Part shown: positions 13,401 through 26,189 of the stretch, piece after piece
Layout of the letters: every line of letters begins with the position of its first letter
Numbering within the stretch: position 1 is the stretch's first letter
From: Diplosphaera chodatii
Taxonomy: Eukaryota > Chlorophyta > Trebouxiophyceae > Prasiolales > Stichococcaceae
Direction of reading: 5' to 3'
DNA length: 64,000 nucleotides
Assembly (NCBI GenBank): GCA_032358165.1
Contig: JAALGY010000042.1
Coordinates: 310,001-374,000 of the forward strand
The notes under the pieces: generated by a model
Database searches by the model: none
What the model saw: the letters and a program-made list of their open reading frames with translations, nothing else
Told to the model about the DNA's origin: nothing
Translations under genes and position numbers: made by a program

Positions 13401-16400
13401 GCTCAGACTCCCAGCAAGCGATGTGCAGCACGATATCGTGCACAGACAGGGCCTGGCTCACATCCAGCAGGCCGCCATCAGCGCTGGCAGCGGGATCCAG
13501 GCTGGTGTCTGCGCCCCAGTCCCCTGCGCCGCCTGCTGCGGCGTCCAGCGCGGCCGCCGCCAGCAGGTCGGCGGACAGGTCGCGCCGCGCGTCGCGGATG
13601 CGGGCGGCGCCCGGAACACTCGGCATCTGCAGGGATCCTGGCTTGCCCATGTTGGGAGTGGTGCCCAGCGCAACAGTGCAGGGCAGCCAGCTAGCCTCTA
13701 TCCAGCATGGCAGCACAAATTCGGTCGGACAAAACTCACAGCCGTCTGGCTTCCGTCCCACCTCTTCAGCAGACGTGCTGTCGTCGTCCGACAGCTCGAC
13801 GCCATTGTCTGCCAGGTACTGCCGGAGCTGCGCCGCCTCCTCGGCTCGTGCTGCCTGCGATGCGCCGCCCAACTGCTCGGCAGCAACTGCTGCATCGTAT
13901 GGACCCGCTGCTGCGTCCGCCACTGGCGCTGCCCCCGTGCCTCGGCTGCCGCTGCGCTCACGCCGCTGCTCTGCTGCAGGGGGGTCCCGCAGGCCGGCCG
14001 CCAGGATCGCGGTGATGTCGCTGTAGGACAGGTCCGCGGCGTCTGGCTCCGCTGCGGCTGCTGCCTGCGCGGCTGGCGCTGCCGCTGGGGACCCGCCAGC
14101 TGGCGCTGCGGCTGGCCCACTGACGCCGCCGGTGGGGCCACGGCCGGCCTCCGCAGGTCCCGCCGCTGCCACCGCTGCTGTCGCAGGCATGACGCGGTGC
14201 TGCGGCACTTCGGGCAGGTCCAGCTCGTCCAACTGCGAGTCCGCACTCAGCCCGCTGCGGCTGCTGCGGCTGCTGCTGTTGCTGCTGATGCTGCTGCTCG
14301 CACTGCCACTCGCAGAGCCCGAGCTGCTGGTGCCGCTGCCTGCGTCTCCGTCAGACCGCAGGATGCCCTGCAGCGCTGCCGCGGCCGCGTCTGACACGTC
14401 AGACAGGCTGGACAGACTGTCCGACCGCTCGGCGGCTGCTGCGGCGCCGCCTGCAGGGCTGTCACCACCGCCAGCAGCAGGAATAGAGGCGGTGGCGGCG
14501 ACCAGAGCGGCCTGCCCACGAGCCATCGCTGCCGTTCCGGTTGCTGGAAAACACAACACTGCACTGTTTGCCTCTGCTGGTGCAGCAGGCTGCGCGGCTG
14601 GTGGTTGGGACCCCTGCGCCACCCGCAGTAGCAGCTGCACGCTGCCGTCGTCGACCTCCAGCTGGACCCGGACGGCGCGCGGCGTTGAGGCGGACGCCTC
14701 TGCAACAGCAGGTCGCTGCGTGCTGCCGGTGCTGCCTCCCGCCACGGCCGTGCCGTGCCGCTGCCCAGGGGAGCCGAACGCAGAGCTGGCTCTGTCAGCG
14801 CCCCGCTGCCTCCCGCCTGCAGCAGGGAGGGTGCATTGTTTTGAGAAGCGTCGGTGATCTCAAGCTTGACTGCTCTGGAGGTTTTAGGACAAGGTCATCA
14901 ACAAGCTGCACTACGAGCCACTATGAGCACTACAAGCACTACGAGCACTACCAGCACGTACTGCCACCGTGCTTGAAAACACACAAAAAAGAGGCCTGGG
15001 GAGTGAGCAGGCCAACCGGAGCAGAACTCACCAGGAATGGGCACAGCCGACGGGCTCGCCGCTGCATCCAGCAGCCGCGCAAAGTCTCCCTCCGCGGCGG
15101 TGGCCTCCAGGGAGGACACCGAGTGCATGGGGCTGAGCACCGCATCCCTGCTGGCGGCGCGGGCAGCCTGCTGCGGCACGCCCTGCTGCGGAGGGGTGTT
15201 GACGTGAGGACTTCACAAAAGGATGAAGGGGGCACCCGCTGTCAAGTTGTCGAAGACGATACATTCCAGAATGTGCGGGCCGTACGACAAGTGGCAGATT
15301 TCTGTCACATGGGTGGAGGCCGTCCCCACGCAACTCTCGGATAAGCTGGAGCAGGCCAGCACACTGTGGCCTGCTAACTGCTGCGCAGCCGCCGTGCTGC
15401 TGGCGCTCACCTGGCCAGGGCGCTGCAGCAGCTGCAGCGGTGGCTGGCTCTGCAGGTGCTGCACCGGGCCCGGCCGCTGCAGCAGCTGCGCCAGGAACTC
15501 CAGGTCCGCTGGCGCCACCTCAGCACCGCCTGCGGATGAGAAAGCTGTGTGCGCCCAAACTGTAGCTGTCCTTGCAGTGCTGGGGCCAAGCATGCTACTC
15601 ACATGAAGCATCTGTAAAGCGGACAAATGACATCACGACATAGCCTTCCGCATTGTGCATCCTCTGGCACATCCTGTGTCAAAGTGAACGGGATGCACCG
15701 GCAGCGCTGTCGGCAAGGTCCGCCTCGGCCTGCAGCGCCTGCAGCAGCGCCAGCGGGCTGGGTGCGCCGCTCTGGAAGGGCGACAGCATGTCCGCGGCTG
15801 GCAGGCCGGCTCGCGACACCGGTTCGCTGGTGCTACAACTGCCATCGGCACCCGCGGGACCAGAGACTGCATGTGGGCTGGCTGGGAGGGGCCGCGGCTG
15901 CGCTGCGGCGGTGGCAAAGTAGGCCAGCGTCGCAGGCGACAGCGGCTCCGCCCCTCTCATGACTGGCAGCAGCAAGGACCGGTTGCTCACATTCGTGTAC
16001 CGACACGCATGCAGACGCCAAGCCCAGAGCGTGCTCAGTGCCATGGACATCACACGAATCGTGTAACGCACCTGTGGATGGGCTTACCATGGTGACAACC
16101 ACTGCAGAACAGCGTATGCATGGCCTGGGTGGCTGCGTGGTGCGCACCTTGCATCTCGCCGCTGATGTCGATGGACGATATGGGTGACAGCATGCCGCTG
16201 CCCAGCGGCGTGGCAAAGCCGCTGCCGCCGCCGCCCTGCAGCGTGGCCGGGCTGCCTGGAGACGCGCCGCCGCTGGGGGCGATTGCCACGACCCGCCTGC
16301 ATGGTAGGGCGACACTGTTGGGACCCCAAGGCGCTCAAGCTGCGGTGTGTGTTCATGTGCTCGATCAGATCCAGCTCTTGCCGGCGCACCACTGCAGCCA

Positions 16401-19400
16401 CAACCAGCAAGCGCCCGGGAATGGTACCTGTTGCCCTTGCTGGGTGAGGTGCCGGCAGCGGCAGGCTGCTGTGCTGTCCCGAGCGCACCCCGTCGGCCAA
16501 GCAAGCCGCCGAAGGATGCGAGGAAGCCGCCCTTGGGCTGAGGCGCCGCCGAGGCTGGGCTGGCTGCCGCCGCCGGCGGAATTGCGAGCTGTCTGCTGAC
16601 GGCCGCGACGGCTGCTGCCTGCTTGCTGTCCGGCTGCTGCTGCGGGGCGGGCCGCCCTGGCCGCGCACTGTCGGCTGCGGCCGGCTGGGGTTCCGCGGGC
16701 TGCGGTGCCGCGGGCGCAGCAGCTGCTGGCCGCGCGTCGGCTGGCGAGGCGGGCGACGCCGCGGCGGGCGGCAGGCTCCCGGGGCCGGCGGCGTCGATGC
16801 TGAGCTGGAACGGCACGGCGTCCAGCGCCGGCAGCAGCCCCAGCACGATGGCCGCCACATCCTCGATGCGCAGCGCGGCGCCCCTGCCACCATGAGAGGT
16901 CAGCGTTGTCGATGGTTGTTCACAGCCATCTCAACGATGTAGCCACCGCAGTCAAGCGTGGGCCGGCCACCTGGCGGCGGTGGGTGCAGGGGCACCGGCA
17001 GCCGGCAGCTGGCAGGTGGGTTCTCCGGACTTGGACTTGCGCAAGTGTGATGCGATTGCGGCATCCGGGGCGCACCTGGTGTACCAGCTGGCCAGCAGGC
17101 GCTGCTGGCGGTACAGCGCCAAAAGGCGCGCCCCGAGCGCCTGCTGGTTCAGCGACGCCCGCAGCCACGCCCGCAGCCGCTCGCCTGCACAGGAGCAGGC
17201 CAAGCTCAGTGGTGCCGTGTTGCACGACTGCAGGAGCAGCGCCAGGGCGACGACAGGCGAGCTGCGCGGTGGCGAGGCGTTTTGCGGACAGCTGCCTCTT
17301 CACACCACATCCAGCAATGGCCTGATGAAGCACACGGCCCTGTGCAGGAGTTGCTGCGTTGTGAGCGGGCTGGCTGCTGTGACAGAATGCTTGCAGCACG
17401 AACGCTGTCGTAGGCATCTCGACATGTGAGACGTCGACAGCACAGCCCACCGTCGCCCAGCCTGGCGCGCTCGCCGCGCACGGCGCTGAGGCCGAAGTCC
17501 TCCGCCGCAGCGGCGCCCCCGGCCGTCTGCTGCGCCTCCGCCGCGGCGGCCTCCAGCACGGCGACGGGCGACGCCCTGCCGCCGGGCAGCACCCGCGAGC
17601 CCCAGCCGCCCCTGGGGCAGAGGCGACCCTTGCGTCAGCACCCGCAAACCCCCGGCCTGCCGAAGCGCGGTCAGTTGTGCTGACACTCAGGATGCACGCT
17701 TCCAAAGCCAGCATCATGCCAACTCTTGCTCACCCGGGCGGAGCCGGCACCAGGCCATGCTGCAGGAACACCGCCACCAGGTCGCACAGCCGGTCGACGG
17801 CGGCGCTGTCGTCCCCCAGGGGGGCCGCCCCGCCGGCCGCTGCCGACGTGCCCCCAGGGGCTGAGAACGCCTCCTGCACATAGCACAGGGGCAGCTGAGC
17901 AGCTTGCAGGCGACGAAGCAGCCCGAGCGTCCTGACACCTGCCAGGCAGCGGCGTGCGGTGGATGAACAGCACGAGAGCCCGCGCACCTGCAGCACCGCG
18001 GCTATGGCGTCCCGCAGCCGGCCGGCCATCTGCGTCGCCACCGCCAGGGCGCGGCGCTCCTCGGCTGTCGGCGGCGGCGGCTCCTCGGACGGCTTGGGCT
18101 GCGCCGGCTGCGGCGCCGCCTGCTGCTTGTCGGGCTGCTGCCGCGCCGCGCCAGCCGGCGGGGTGCCTGCAGCCGGCTCGCTGGTCGTCGCACGTTCGAC
18201 CGCGGTGGCGGGCGGCTGGGCAGCAGGAGCGCCTGAAGACTGCGACCTGCACGTAACACAGGCAAAGGTCGAAGCTTTAAAGTCGCTGCAGAAGCGGCTG
18301 CATATGCGCTTTGCATATCGACAGGGAAGCACTTGGTGAAAACGCACCACCGGATTCCAGCTTGTCAGCACCTGAAGAGGCCCAACCAGGAGGCCGAGGC
18401 TGGAGGCGATGTCGCCGGCTCTGAGCCTGCTGGCGCGGCCGCCTGCAGGTCTGTGGCAGCAGGTATGTCTGGCTGCTGTGCTGCATCAGCTGCCTGAGAT
18501 GTAGCTGCAGCTGTGGCAGTGGGCCCTGACCCTGCAGTCCTCGGCGACGGGTCTGATGCTGGCTGTGCCTCACCAGCTGGTGGTTGCTGAGATGCGTCCT
18601 GCACCACACTGGCATTGCCAGGCGGGCGAGCCTCTGTCTGCGGCATACTGTGCGCAGCTTCACTCTGCGCTGCTGCGTCGTCAGCTGTAGCTGCCGCGGA
18701 TCTGCTGCCGGCGCCGCCGCTGCGCTGGCGGCTGAACAGGCTGCCCAGCATGCTGGACAGGCCTGCTGCTGCTGCATCAGGTCTGGGAGCCCGCTGCTGT
18801 GCTTCGCTGTCCCGACCTGAAGTGTCGAGCTGCTGCTGTAGCAGCTGGCCTGGCTGGACATACAGCTGCAGGCGCACAGTTGGCGCGGCACCGGGCACAA
18901 CCTTGAGCGCTGCCAAAATCGGTTGGCCGCCTGCCGCACTGCTTCCAGCACTTCCTGCCGCCCCTGCCGCTGCTGACGCCGCCGCTGCTGTTCTGGTGGA
19001 TGACGCAGGCGACGCAGCTGGCCCACTCTGCGGCGCCGCTGGCGAAGCTGCAGCCCCACCCTGGGGTGCAGCGGCGCCCCGGCCAAAGCCCGGCACCCCG
19101 GACAGCCCCCGCCGCAGCGCCGAGCCGTCCGCGAAGGCCGCCAGGCCGCTGCGCACGGCGTCGGGGTGCAGGTGGCTCTGCAGGTTGGCCGCCAGGCCCT
19201 GCGGCAGCGCTAATCCCTGGGGCAGGCCTGCCGCCAGCGCGTGCGGCCGCCACTCCATCAGGCGGCCGCCCAGGGCACGGGCGGCCGCGATCGCCTGGGG
19301 GCTTGCGCCGCCACCCTGTAGCGCCACCAAGTCCCTCAAATGCGCAGGTTTAGCAGCAGCAAAGACGGTGGGATGCTCGATGCGGTGTGCACTGCTGCTT

Positions 19401-19926
19401 TGTGAAGTGAGGCTCTTCCATCAGGACGCAGGGTGGCGCTAAACCCCACCTGCCGGGCGCGCAGCTCCCGCAGCGCGTCCTCATCCGTCTGGATGACGAC
19501 GTTGCCGAGCGGCCGAGGCGCCGGCAGAGCACACCTGGCTGGCTGCTGCGGCGGGGGCGACGCCGCGGGCGCCGGCAGAGGGCCCTGCACTGGCGGGTCC
19601 GGGGCTTCCTGCCGGCTGGCGGGTGCCGCTGCTGGCTGCATTTCTCCTGCTGCACGCGTGGCTGCCTGTGGCTGGGCGTCATCGGCAGGCGCCGCAGCCG
19701 CCCTGATGCCCTGAGCGCTGCTGTCAGCTACGTTATCCGGCAGACCGGGCTCTGGCTCAGCCAGTTGCACTTGCTGCGCTGTGGCCCCAGCGGCACCACT
19801 GCCTTCCTCCGGCTGACTGCCGGCAGCTGCATGTGCTGACGGCGGATCGTGTACAGCTGCGCGGCCACCACCGGTGCCTTTGATCGTTGGCTGTATACCG
19901 GCTTCGCTGCTTGGGTCGTGCTCCAT
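10444..19926 (-). CDS. large RUN-PX-Rubicon-homology domain protein, likely endosomal/autophagy adaptor
   Basis: Joining about 23 minus-strand exons gives roughly 1,900 residues with long Ala/Pro/Ser-rich linkers. A RUN domain is assembled from exons near 17990-18245, 17742-17878 (VDRLCDLVAVFLQHGL), 17447-17612, 17078-17187 (ERLRAWLRASLNQQALGARL) and 16425-16884 (IEDVAAIVLGLLPALDA). A PX-like fold follows at 12732-12852 (ARRFRDFQ), 12485-12585 and 12117-12315. A Rubicon-homology zinc domain closes the protein at 11565-11652 (CAGC), 11231-11345 (CEYTGGLFCRRC, then PARALHHWDF), 10880-11057 and 10444-10638 (ADFWALSELADLGGGAF). RUN domains bind small GTPases, PX domains bind PI3P, and RH domains bind Rab7 in animal Rubicon/PLEKHM1, so I infer a late-endosome or autophagy adaptor. 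Plants have PX-RH and animals RUN-RH; this combines all three. The protein ends before the second RH zinc cluster. The start chosen is the first ATG of the most 5' coding exon, which is open further upstream, so the 5' end is uncertain. Several linker exon edges are approximate. Confidence 0.75.
14909..14956. repeat. short tandem repeat, about 9-bp unit (CACTACGAG-like), intronic
   Basis: About five imperfect copies of a 9-bp unit reading CACTACGAG, with variants CACTATGAG, CACTACAAG and CACTACCAG, lie in an intron of the RUN-PX-RH gene. This is probably a simple minisatellite. Confidence 0.7.
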
Positions 19927-20835
19927 GCCCTCAGCGCTGTTGTCAGCGATAACAGCTGTGCCATGCGCAGGCACCAGCACCCGCCCAGCCTGCACTTGGT
20001 ATCATACGTTGTAGTGTACATTGGTTTGGGTTGCGGGATGCGTGATGAATACTCTTTGACGCCGTGTGAGTCATAGGCACAGTAGCAGCATGGCAGCATC
20101 ACATGTTCGCATGCGGATGCCGCGCTACATGCTGCCGCACCTCGCAGCAGCTGTGACCGTCAGCATGGATCGCTTATCACTCCCTAAAGCCGATGACAGT
20201 GGGTCTGAGGAATGCGATGCATGCAGCGCCCTGCGTGTTTATATGTTTGGACCAACAATGACATGCTGTTTCGGAGCGAACATTGTGCATGAGGAGTGGG
20301 GTTACATTGCGTGAGATCTGCAGTCGAAGCGTGGTGCATGAATGCCGGGGAGAAACACATGGAGCATCACGCGCCAAACTGCACCAGTCACCGCGTGTCT
20401 TGCTGCAAGTGGCCTGCCAAGTCACACGGTCTCGGGAGTGGTGCCAGGCTGGAAGCAACCTCACATTCAAATTATGCAGGGGCACCGACTGCAGATGCCA
20501 CCCCTTTATCAAACTCGCAAACACTGCATAGAATGTTGCATTCCTACAGACGTCGTCTCATGAGTACAGATGCAAGGAGGAGTAAACCACAACGATGCCC
20601 TTCAAATACGCAGGCCCCCTTCCCGCCTGTGAAACATGCTTTGCAGGCTTGCTTGCACAGCGCTGCCTATCGTCGTAAACTGGGTGTTGTTCAAGTGAAA
20701 TAAGCAAGGATTCACAAACCCTGAAGTGTGTTCGACCCCCAAGCGACGCTCTGGTGCTACACATGGTTGGCGGGCTGCCTCTAATAGCTATAGCATGGCG
20801 TATGTTTCTGCGGGGCAACCGGCAGCTTGCTGACA
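19927..20835. other. intergenic between two leftward genes
   Basis: This gap should contain the promoter/5' UTR (and perhaps a first non-coding or short coding exon) of the RUN-PX-RH gene, and the 3' UTR of the flavoprotein fusion gene. A minus-strand TGTAA lies at about 20304-20308, roughly 530 bp beyond the stop at 20836. No coding motif was recognised. Confidence 0.4.
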
Positions 20836-23800
20836 TCAGAAGCTGAAGCTCTCCTGGTACATGTGCTCGGCGGGCACCCCCAGCGACTGGGCCGCATCCG
20901 TCACAGCATCCATGAAAGCGCCTGGTCCGCACACATACAGGTCGCGCGCTGCTGCGTCGGGGACCGCCGCCGCCAGCGCCGCAGCCGTCAGCCGCCCCTG
21001 CAGCCAGCTGACCGCCGCGCTGCCGCCGGCTCCATTCCCCGCGCGCTGCGCCCCGGCTGCCGCGCTGGTGACCGTCACCACGAGCCGCGCTGCCGCCGGC
21101 GCCGCCGCCACCGCAGCAGACAGCTCCGCCAGGAAGGCCCCCTGCACCACGTCCAATACGCAAGCTCAACTGGCGGGTGCTGCTCTGGCGGGCGCTGCTG
21201 GACCCCGTCCGAGAGAGGCCGGCTTGCAGGCCAGCCGGTCTGCTGTCATGCGTGCTCGCAGGGTCGCCGAGGTGCGCCCAGGCGCCTCGAAAGCAAGCAG
21301 GGGTGACATGCTGCACAGCTGGTCAGCCGGCGGTGCTGCGGGCCGCACCTCTGCCTCGGTGCGCATGCTGTACACAAGGACGGCGTCCACGCCGCGCTTC
21401 AGGGCGTCCAGCAGCATCACACGCATCGGCGTGATGCCTGCGGGTGCGTAGGAGATTCGGCTGTGTCAGCACGTGTGGGACCCAGGACACCTGCACAACC
21501 ACAGCAGTCAAGGAGCCCAGCACATGCGTGCGACTCACCAATGCCCGCAGCGACCAGCAGCACCGGCCTGCCGGTCTCCTGGGGCACAAACTCGCCCTGC
21601 AGCACAGCAAGGTTGCCCTCATCACATCAGCAGCCTTGCTGGGTCAGACGCCCACACATCTGACGGCACCACTTTGATCTGTGCTGCATGCCCAGAATGC
21701 CACTTGCATGACAGGGAATACCAAACCCTCAAAATTTCAATATCTTGGGATGGCGCCCCCACCTGGATGCCGCGGAACAGCAGCGTGCCCCCCGGCGCCA
21801 TGTGGTCGTGCAGCCAGCTGGACGCCAGGCCGGCGCGCTTGACGGTGATGGTGAAGGTGCCGCTGCAGGGTGGGGCACGACACGGTCGGCACAGCCATGG
21901 CCAGGTTTGACCAGCTGTGCTAGCTTGCCGTCAAATGCTACAGCCGCGCTGCCTAGGTGCATCACACGAACAAACGACAGCGTTGAGTGTGTTCAACGAC
22001 GCTGTTGAAGGTCATCTTGGCACCGAAGGCAGCGTTCTTTTAATGGCCCGAGGCGGTGCAACAGCGGGAGCCAGTGACAGAAAGACATGGTGTGCGCAAC
22101 CGATCCAGCATGTTGAGCTGGGGCAGGGCATGGCGCAGCCGCCACTGCGCAGTACATGGAGCTGCACCCCCGGACGCTGCAGACCCACCTGGCAGCGGTC
22201 TCGTCGGGGTGGCTCGACACCGTCCACGTGCGGTTCGTGATGACGCCATCGCCCTCCAGCCCCTGCCAAGCAGAGAGCAACTACCAAGTCGATACCAGCG
22301 CATTACTGTATGCAACTGTTCCTAGACTAACCTGCACATGCGGTGGCAAGCTGCGAGGTCACCCATGAACCAGATGTTGGGTCGGCTCTCGGTTGTAAGA
22401 TCATCCAGCTGACCCTGCCTTGCCACCACATTGGCAAAAGTGCGTTACATCTCTGTAAACCAAGCCCACCTGCAGGTCGAAGGAGACGTACATGCCGGGC
22501 TGGTAGCGCAGGCCCTTCGGCGCGCGGAACTCGAAGGTCTTGATGCCGGCGGCCGCCTGCCGCACCGCCACGCACTCCACCGGCACGCCGCCCGAAGCCT
22601 TGGCCGAAGGCTGCAAGGGACCGGACGACAGGATGGACCAAGTTGACGGCACCAGACCGGATGCTGCTATGAGTGCCGTAGGCTTTACACCGGCATGACA
22701 TACATATGTTTCAGATATCGCCTGAGAATCGTCCAGTGCCGAAGACAGCGAGTTGCATCTGAAAAGCAGCTCTGTGCAAGAAAAGGGGCAAGTGCTGAGG
22801 ACATCGAGTCGCAGTCATGGAGAGGCAGCCATGAGCATCAAGGAAATGATGGCCCATGACAGAGCTTTCAGAGCACGAGCCGATGCCAAAGCACCATGCA
22901 CTTGGTGGCCGTCGACGGAGGACAGACCCTCAACAGACCCTATACTGCCTTGGTGGAGTCGGCATACAGCACACTCAGGCTCAGCGTAAGGGCACAGACA
23001 TGACATCCTGGAGCGCTGCACAAGTGACAGGGTCTAGTGGCACCTGCGGGTCATAGGGGGACAGCTCCACGGGCCCAACAGACCGCACCGGCAGTGCCCC
23101 ATCGATCTGCAGACACAGTACAGCACGAGCATGTGGCTTACCCCATTACCCACGTTGCTGTCAATGCAGCTTCACAAAAGCTGCCCATCGTTCTGGTCGC
23201 GTCAACAGTGGAGTGCGGGGCGTCACAGCGCCCGATGCTCTGCCGGCAGACACAATGTCACCTGGACCCAGGAGTGCACGCAGAAGGCCACCGAGCGCTG
23301 GGCGCCCGGCATGCCGAGCGTGTCGAGCGACATTGCTGCCTCCCCCTGTACAGTCACCAGCAGACTCGCTTGTCACGACGCACTGCCACTTGCCGCCGAA
23401 TGCAGCAGAAATGACTGCAGAACAGGTGTAGGTCATGATGATACGATGAACCTCGTGACTGTTGTACAGCAACATGTGCACTGCCAGAGCAGGCACCGTG
23501 AGCTGCAGGGTGTTGCCGGTCGCAAAGTCGATGAAGAGCAGGCCGGCGCGCGGATTCAGTGCCAGGTTGCCCTGCAGCCAAACAGGACGGGTCACAACAC
23601 GATGAGGCTAAAGTCAGGCGGCGATACAGCAGTGTTGTTACAAGGCTCGACCCAAAGCACCAGACTCAAAAGCAAGTGTGCGCCTCCTCACTAGCGTCTG
23701 AAACATGTTGTTGCCAACGTAGTCCGGCCACCGCAGGCTGCACCCATCAGCTGCAACTGCCACGAACCCTGGCACACCTGCAGAATGAGTTTTGTCACAT

Positions 23801-25612
23801 GAGAGGCTGGAACGAAGCCTTGTTATGTTGTGCTCCTCTTCCCCTGCCGTTCACCTATCAGGGTGCTCCTGACGGCCCTATGTGCTACCACTGCACCTCG
23901 TATAACTACTTGGTATATATGACAGGTCTTTCAGCAGCAAGTGAGTGCTGTCGCGCTGCAACGCACCGCCGCGGTGGGACACGTCGCAGCCGCGCGCTGA
24001 GGCTGGCGCCTTGTCATCGCATGCGCTGGTGGCAATGAAGAACGTGCTCATGGAAGCGATGAAGGCACGCTGCCGCGGCCCCAGGGCACCCTGCAGCAAC
24101 ACCAATCTCACTGATTCTCGCACTCGCGGAGGCGGTGTGTGCTGAGGCAAGAGGGAAATCGACAGCGTGCCAGGCACTGCAGCAACGGATGGACCAGCAA
24201 CTGGTCTGCGGTGCAGTGGCGGCTGACACTGCAGCCTGCAGGCCCGTCGCAGGAACTGTGACCTGAACAAGAGTCTACTCAAAATGTGCGCACCTCTCCG
24301 CGTTGCACCGGCAGCGGCTGCCCCGCTTGCGCCAGGGCGGCGGAGTCAACCTGCAGGTTGCGTGCCTGCAAGCAGCCATCCCACCCAGACTTCAGCACAC
24401 AGGTTCAGTGGCGGTTGGCAGGCTGCTTGCTCTAGAGGGTGCTCGTGCTTCCATGACCGACAGCCTGAACATTGAGAAGCTACGCACCGTGATGTACTTG
24501 GGGCAGTTGCCTGCGTGGCAACATGTCAACGTGTCAGCTGTCAGGAGTCAAGCCCACCATTCCTTCAAGAGAGCACATAATGGTGCGTATTCCTTGCGCA
24601 TACACAGCGCGGGGTGTGGAGCCACAGCACCGTGCATGTGCAGCAGCGCTTGCCAAAAGACTGGTCGACCGTGAGCAGCAGCTCCCCGTCCGCCGCGTCC
24701 CACGCCCTGACGTGGCCGTTCACCCGGTTGCGGCGGCGCGTGTGCTGCTCCAGGCCCAGGCAGCCCACGGGGCCGCCCTCCTTGAGGTTGATGGGGTCTG
24801 CGAACATCGGCCCAGCACATGAGCAATGGCAGGTCCCTGCCCCGAGCGCAGGCTTGCATGCACTGCAGTCTGCAGTCGCAGCCCTGCAGAGACGGATCTG
24901 CAGCTGAGGTTTGTGGCCTGCAGAGCCGCTGGATGTTGCGCGCTGACGCAGCAGTTGACTCACCGCAAGGCAGTGCCACGTCTGTGCTGGGGAGTCCACT
25001 GGCATGTGCATGCCCGATGTCTCCTTGCAGCAGATATGTACAGCAGGCAGCGCTTGCCGGATTGGGGACAGTGAAGGCAGTGATCACCAGCGAAGGCCGG
25101 CTTGGCAGAGATGTGCAGGGTGTGGGAGTCCACGCCGCGCACGAAGCCGGGGCGCCCCGCCAGCGCCGACGCCCAGGGGCGGCCCCGGCCGTCCACCGTG
25201 CCCACGTAGAACAGCGGCAGCACGGACCAGAAGGCGCGGTGCTGCTCCGGCATCGCCGTGCGGATGAACTCCGCTGCCGGCAGCGACCGCACACCATCAG
25301 ATGCACTTGCGCAACAGCATGGCCAAGCCACGGTCCTGGAGCGTCATGGGTGTGGCGCTGGGTCGCATACACACACGTGCACGTGAGTGCCTGGTTCGTG
25401 AAGCACGCGGCAGCACATGCGGGGACCAGCTGGGGCGCTGGGGTCTCAGCAGCATGGCAGGTGTTAGGTGCCTCACCCACAGCGTCAGCCTTGTGCAGCA
25501 CGCCAGCCAGCTGCTGCACGTGCCGCTCGCCGGCGTGGTAGGTGCTGTGCATCGCAAGCCCGTGCGGCGCGCCCGCCACCGGCGCCGCCGCCATCTTCAT
25601 GACCTCGCACAT
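20836..25612 (-). CDS. pyridoxamine-phosphate-oxidase-like split barrel fused to FNR-like FAD/NAD(P) reductase
   Basis: Sixteen exons join in phase to 581 residues: 25477-25612, 25088-25273, 24654-24797, 24488-24510, 24294-24350, 23967-24090, 23692-23777, 23497-23571, 23262-23345, 23044-23106, 22470-22610, 22189-22262, 21763-21862, 21539-21596, 21349-21437, 20836-21141. The N-terminal half is a PNPOx-like FMN-binding split barrel: MPEQHRAFWSVLP, GRGRPWASALAGRPGFV, EQHTRRRNRVNGHV, DQSFG/NCPKYI, FIATS and DVSHRGGVPGF. The C-terminal half is FNR-like: YQPGMYVSFDLQ, FAD-site NRTWTVSSHP, nucleotide-site LLVAAGIGITPM and CGPGAF, ending QESFSF with no ferredoxin domain. In bacteria such fusions occur as uncharacterised oxidoreductases, so the substrate is unknown and vitamin B6 oxidation should not be assumed. 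Exon 4 is a 23-nt microexon entered from a GC donor (GCAAGC at 24653-24648). The reading frame is open further upstream, so an N-terminal targeting extension cannot be excluded; ATGs at 25600 and 25594 are alternatives. Confidence 0.85.
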
Positions 25613-26189
25613 GCTGCGGCCCTGCAGGCGCTCAGATGCGCAGCCCTCCACAGGCACCCGGCCTTGATCTGGCTCACGGACTGCAGCCGACTGAGTGCAA
25701 GGCTGAGCCCTGCACGACACGGTACAAGGCTGTTGCTTCAACGCAACCTGGGTCAACACCGGATCACACCGCAGTTGCATAGTAGCAGTTGGGTTGTAGT
25801 CCACGCGCCATGCTTGCGGGGTACAATGGTCTTTGCAGCACAGCAGTCGTGCAGATCACGCATTACGAAGCATGCGCCAGGGTGGCAAAAGACTTGGACC
25901 TAGGGGATCTTTGATGCCTGCGAGCCGAGATCCTCGGATGCGACATGCAATGCTGTCACTTTCAATCAGAAGCAAAGTGCCGTCTAGTGGTTCCCACATA
26001 TGCGTCTGCATGCCTACTATGCGGTGTACACCGGGCTGAGAAGCTATGCAACGCAAAGCAACACGACTGCTCATGAGTTGAGCATGGGACCCTCTCGAGT
26101 CGCTGCCTCGAAAACAGCGAAGCCCCTGGCAAGCTGTGTCCTGTTACTGTATAAGGTAGTAGTTCTAATCGTCTGACTCTTGCAAGGCA

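Noticed and set aside
14247..14300. Ser-rich repeat suggesting a separate gene in 13.4-14.8 kb
   Set aside because: The frame is open at both ends with splice sites in phase with neighbouring minus-strand exons, so it is better read as a linker exon of the RUN-PX-RH gene.
24548..25804. Long minus-strand open frame of 418 codons as one exon
   Set aside because: It crosses at least two introns of the flavoprotein fusion. Only its ends agree with conserved split-barrel motifs, and the interior is intron read-through.
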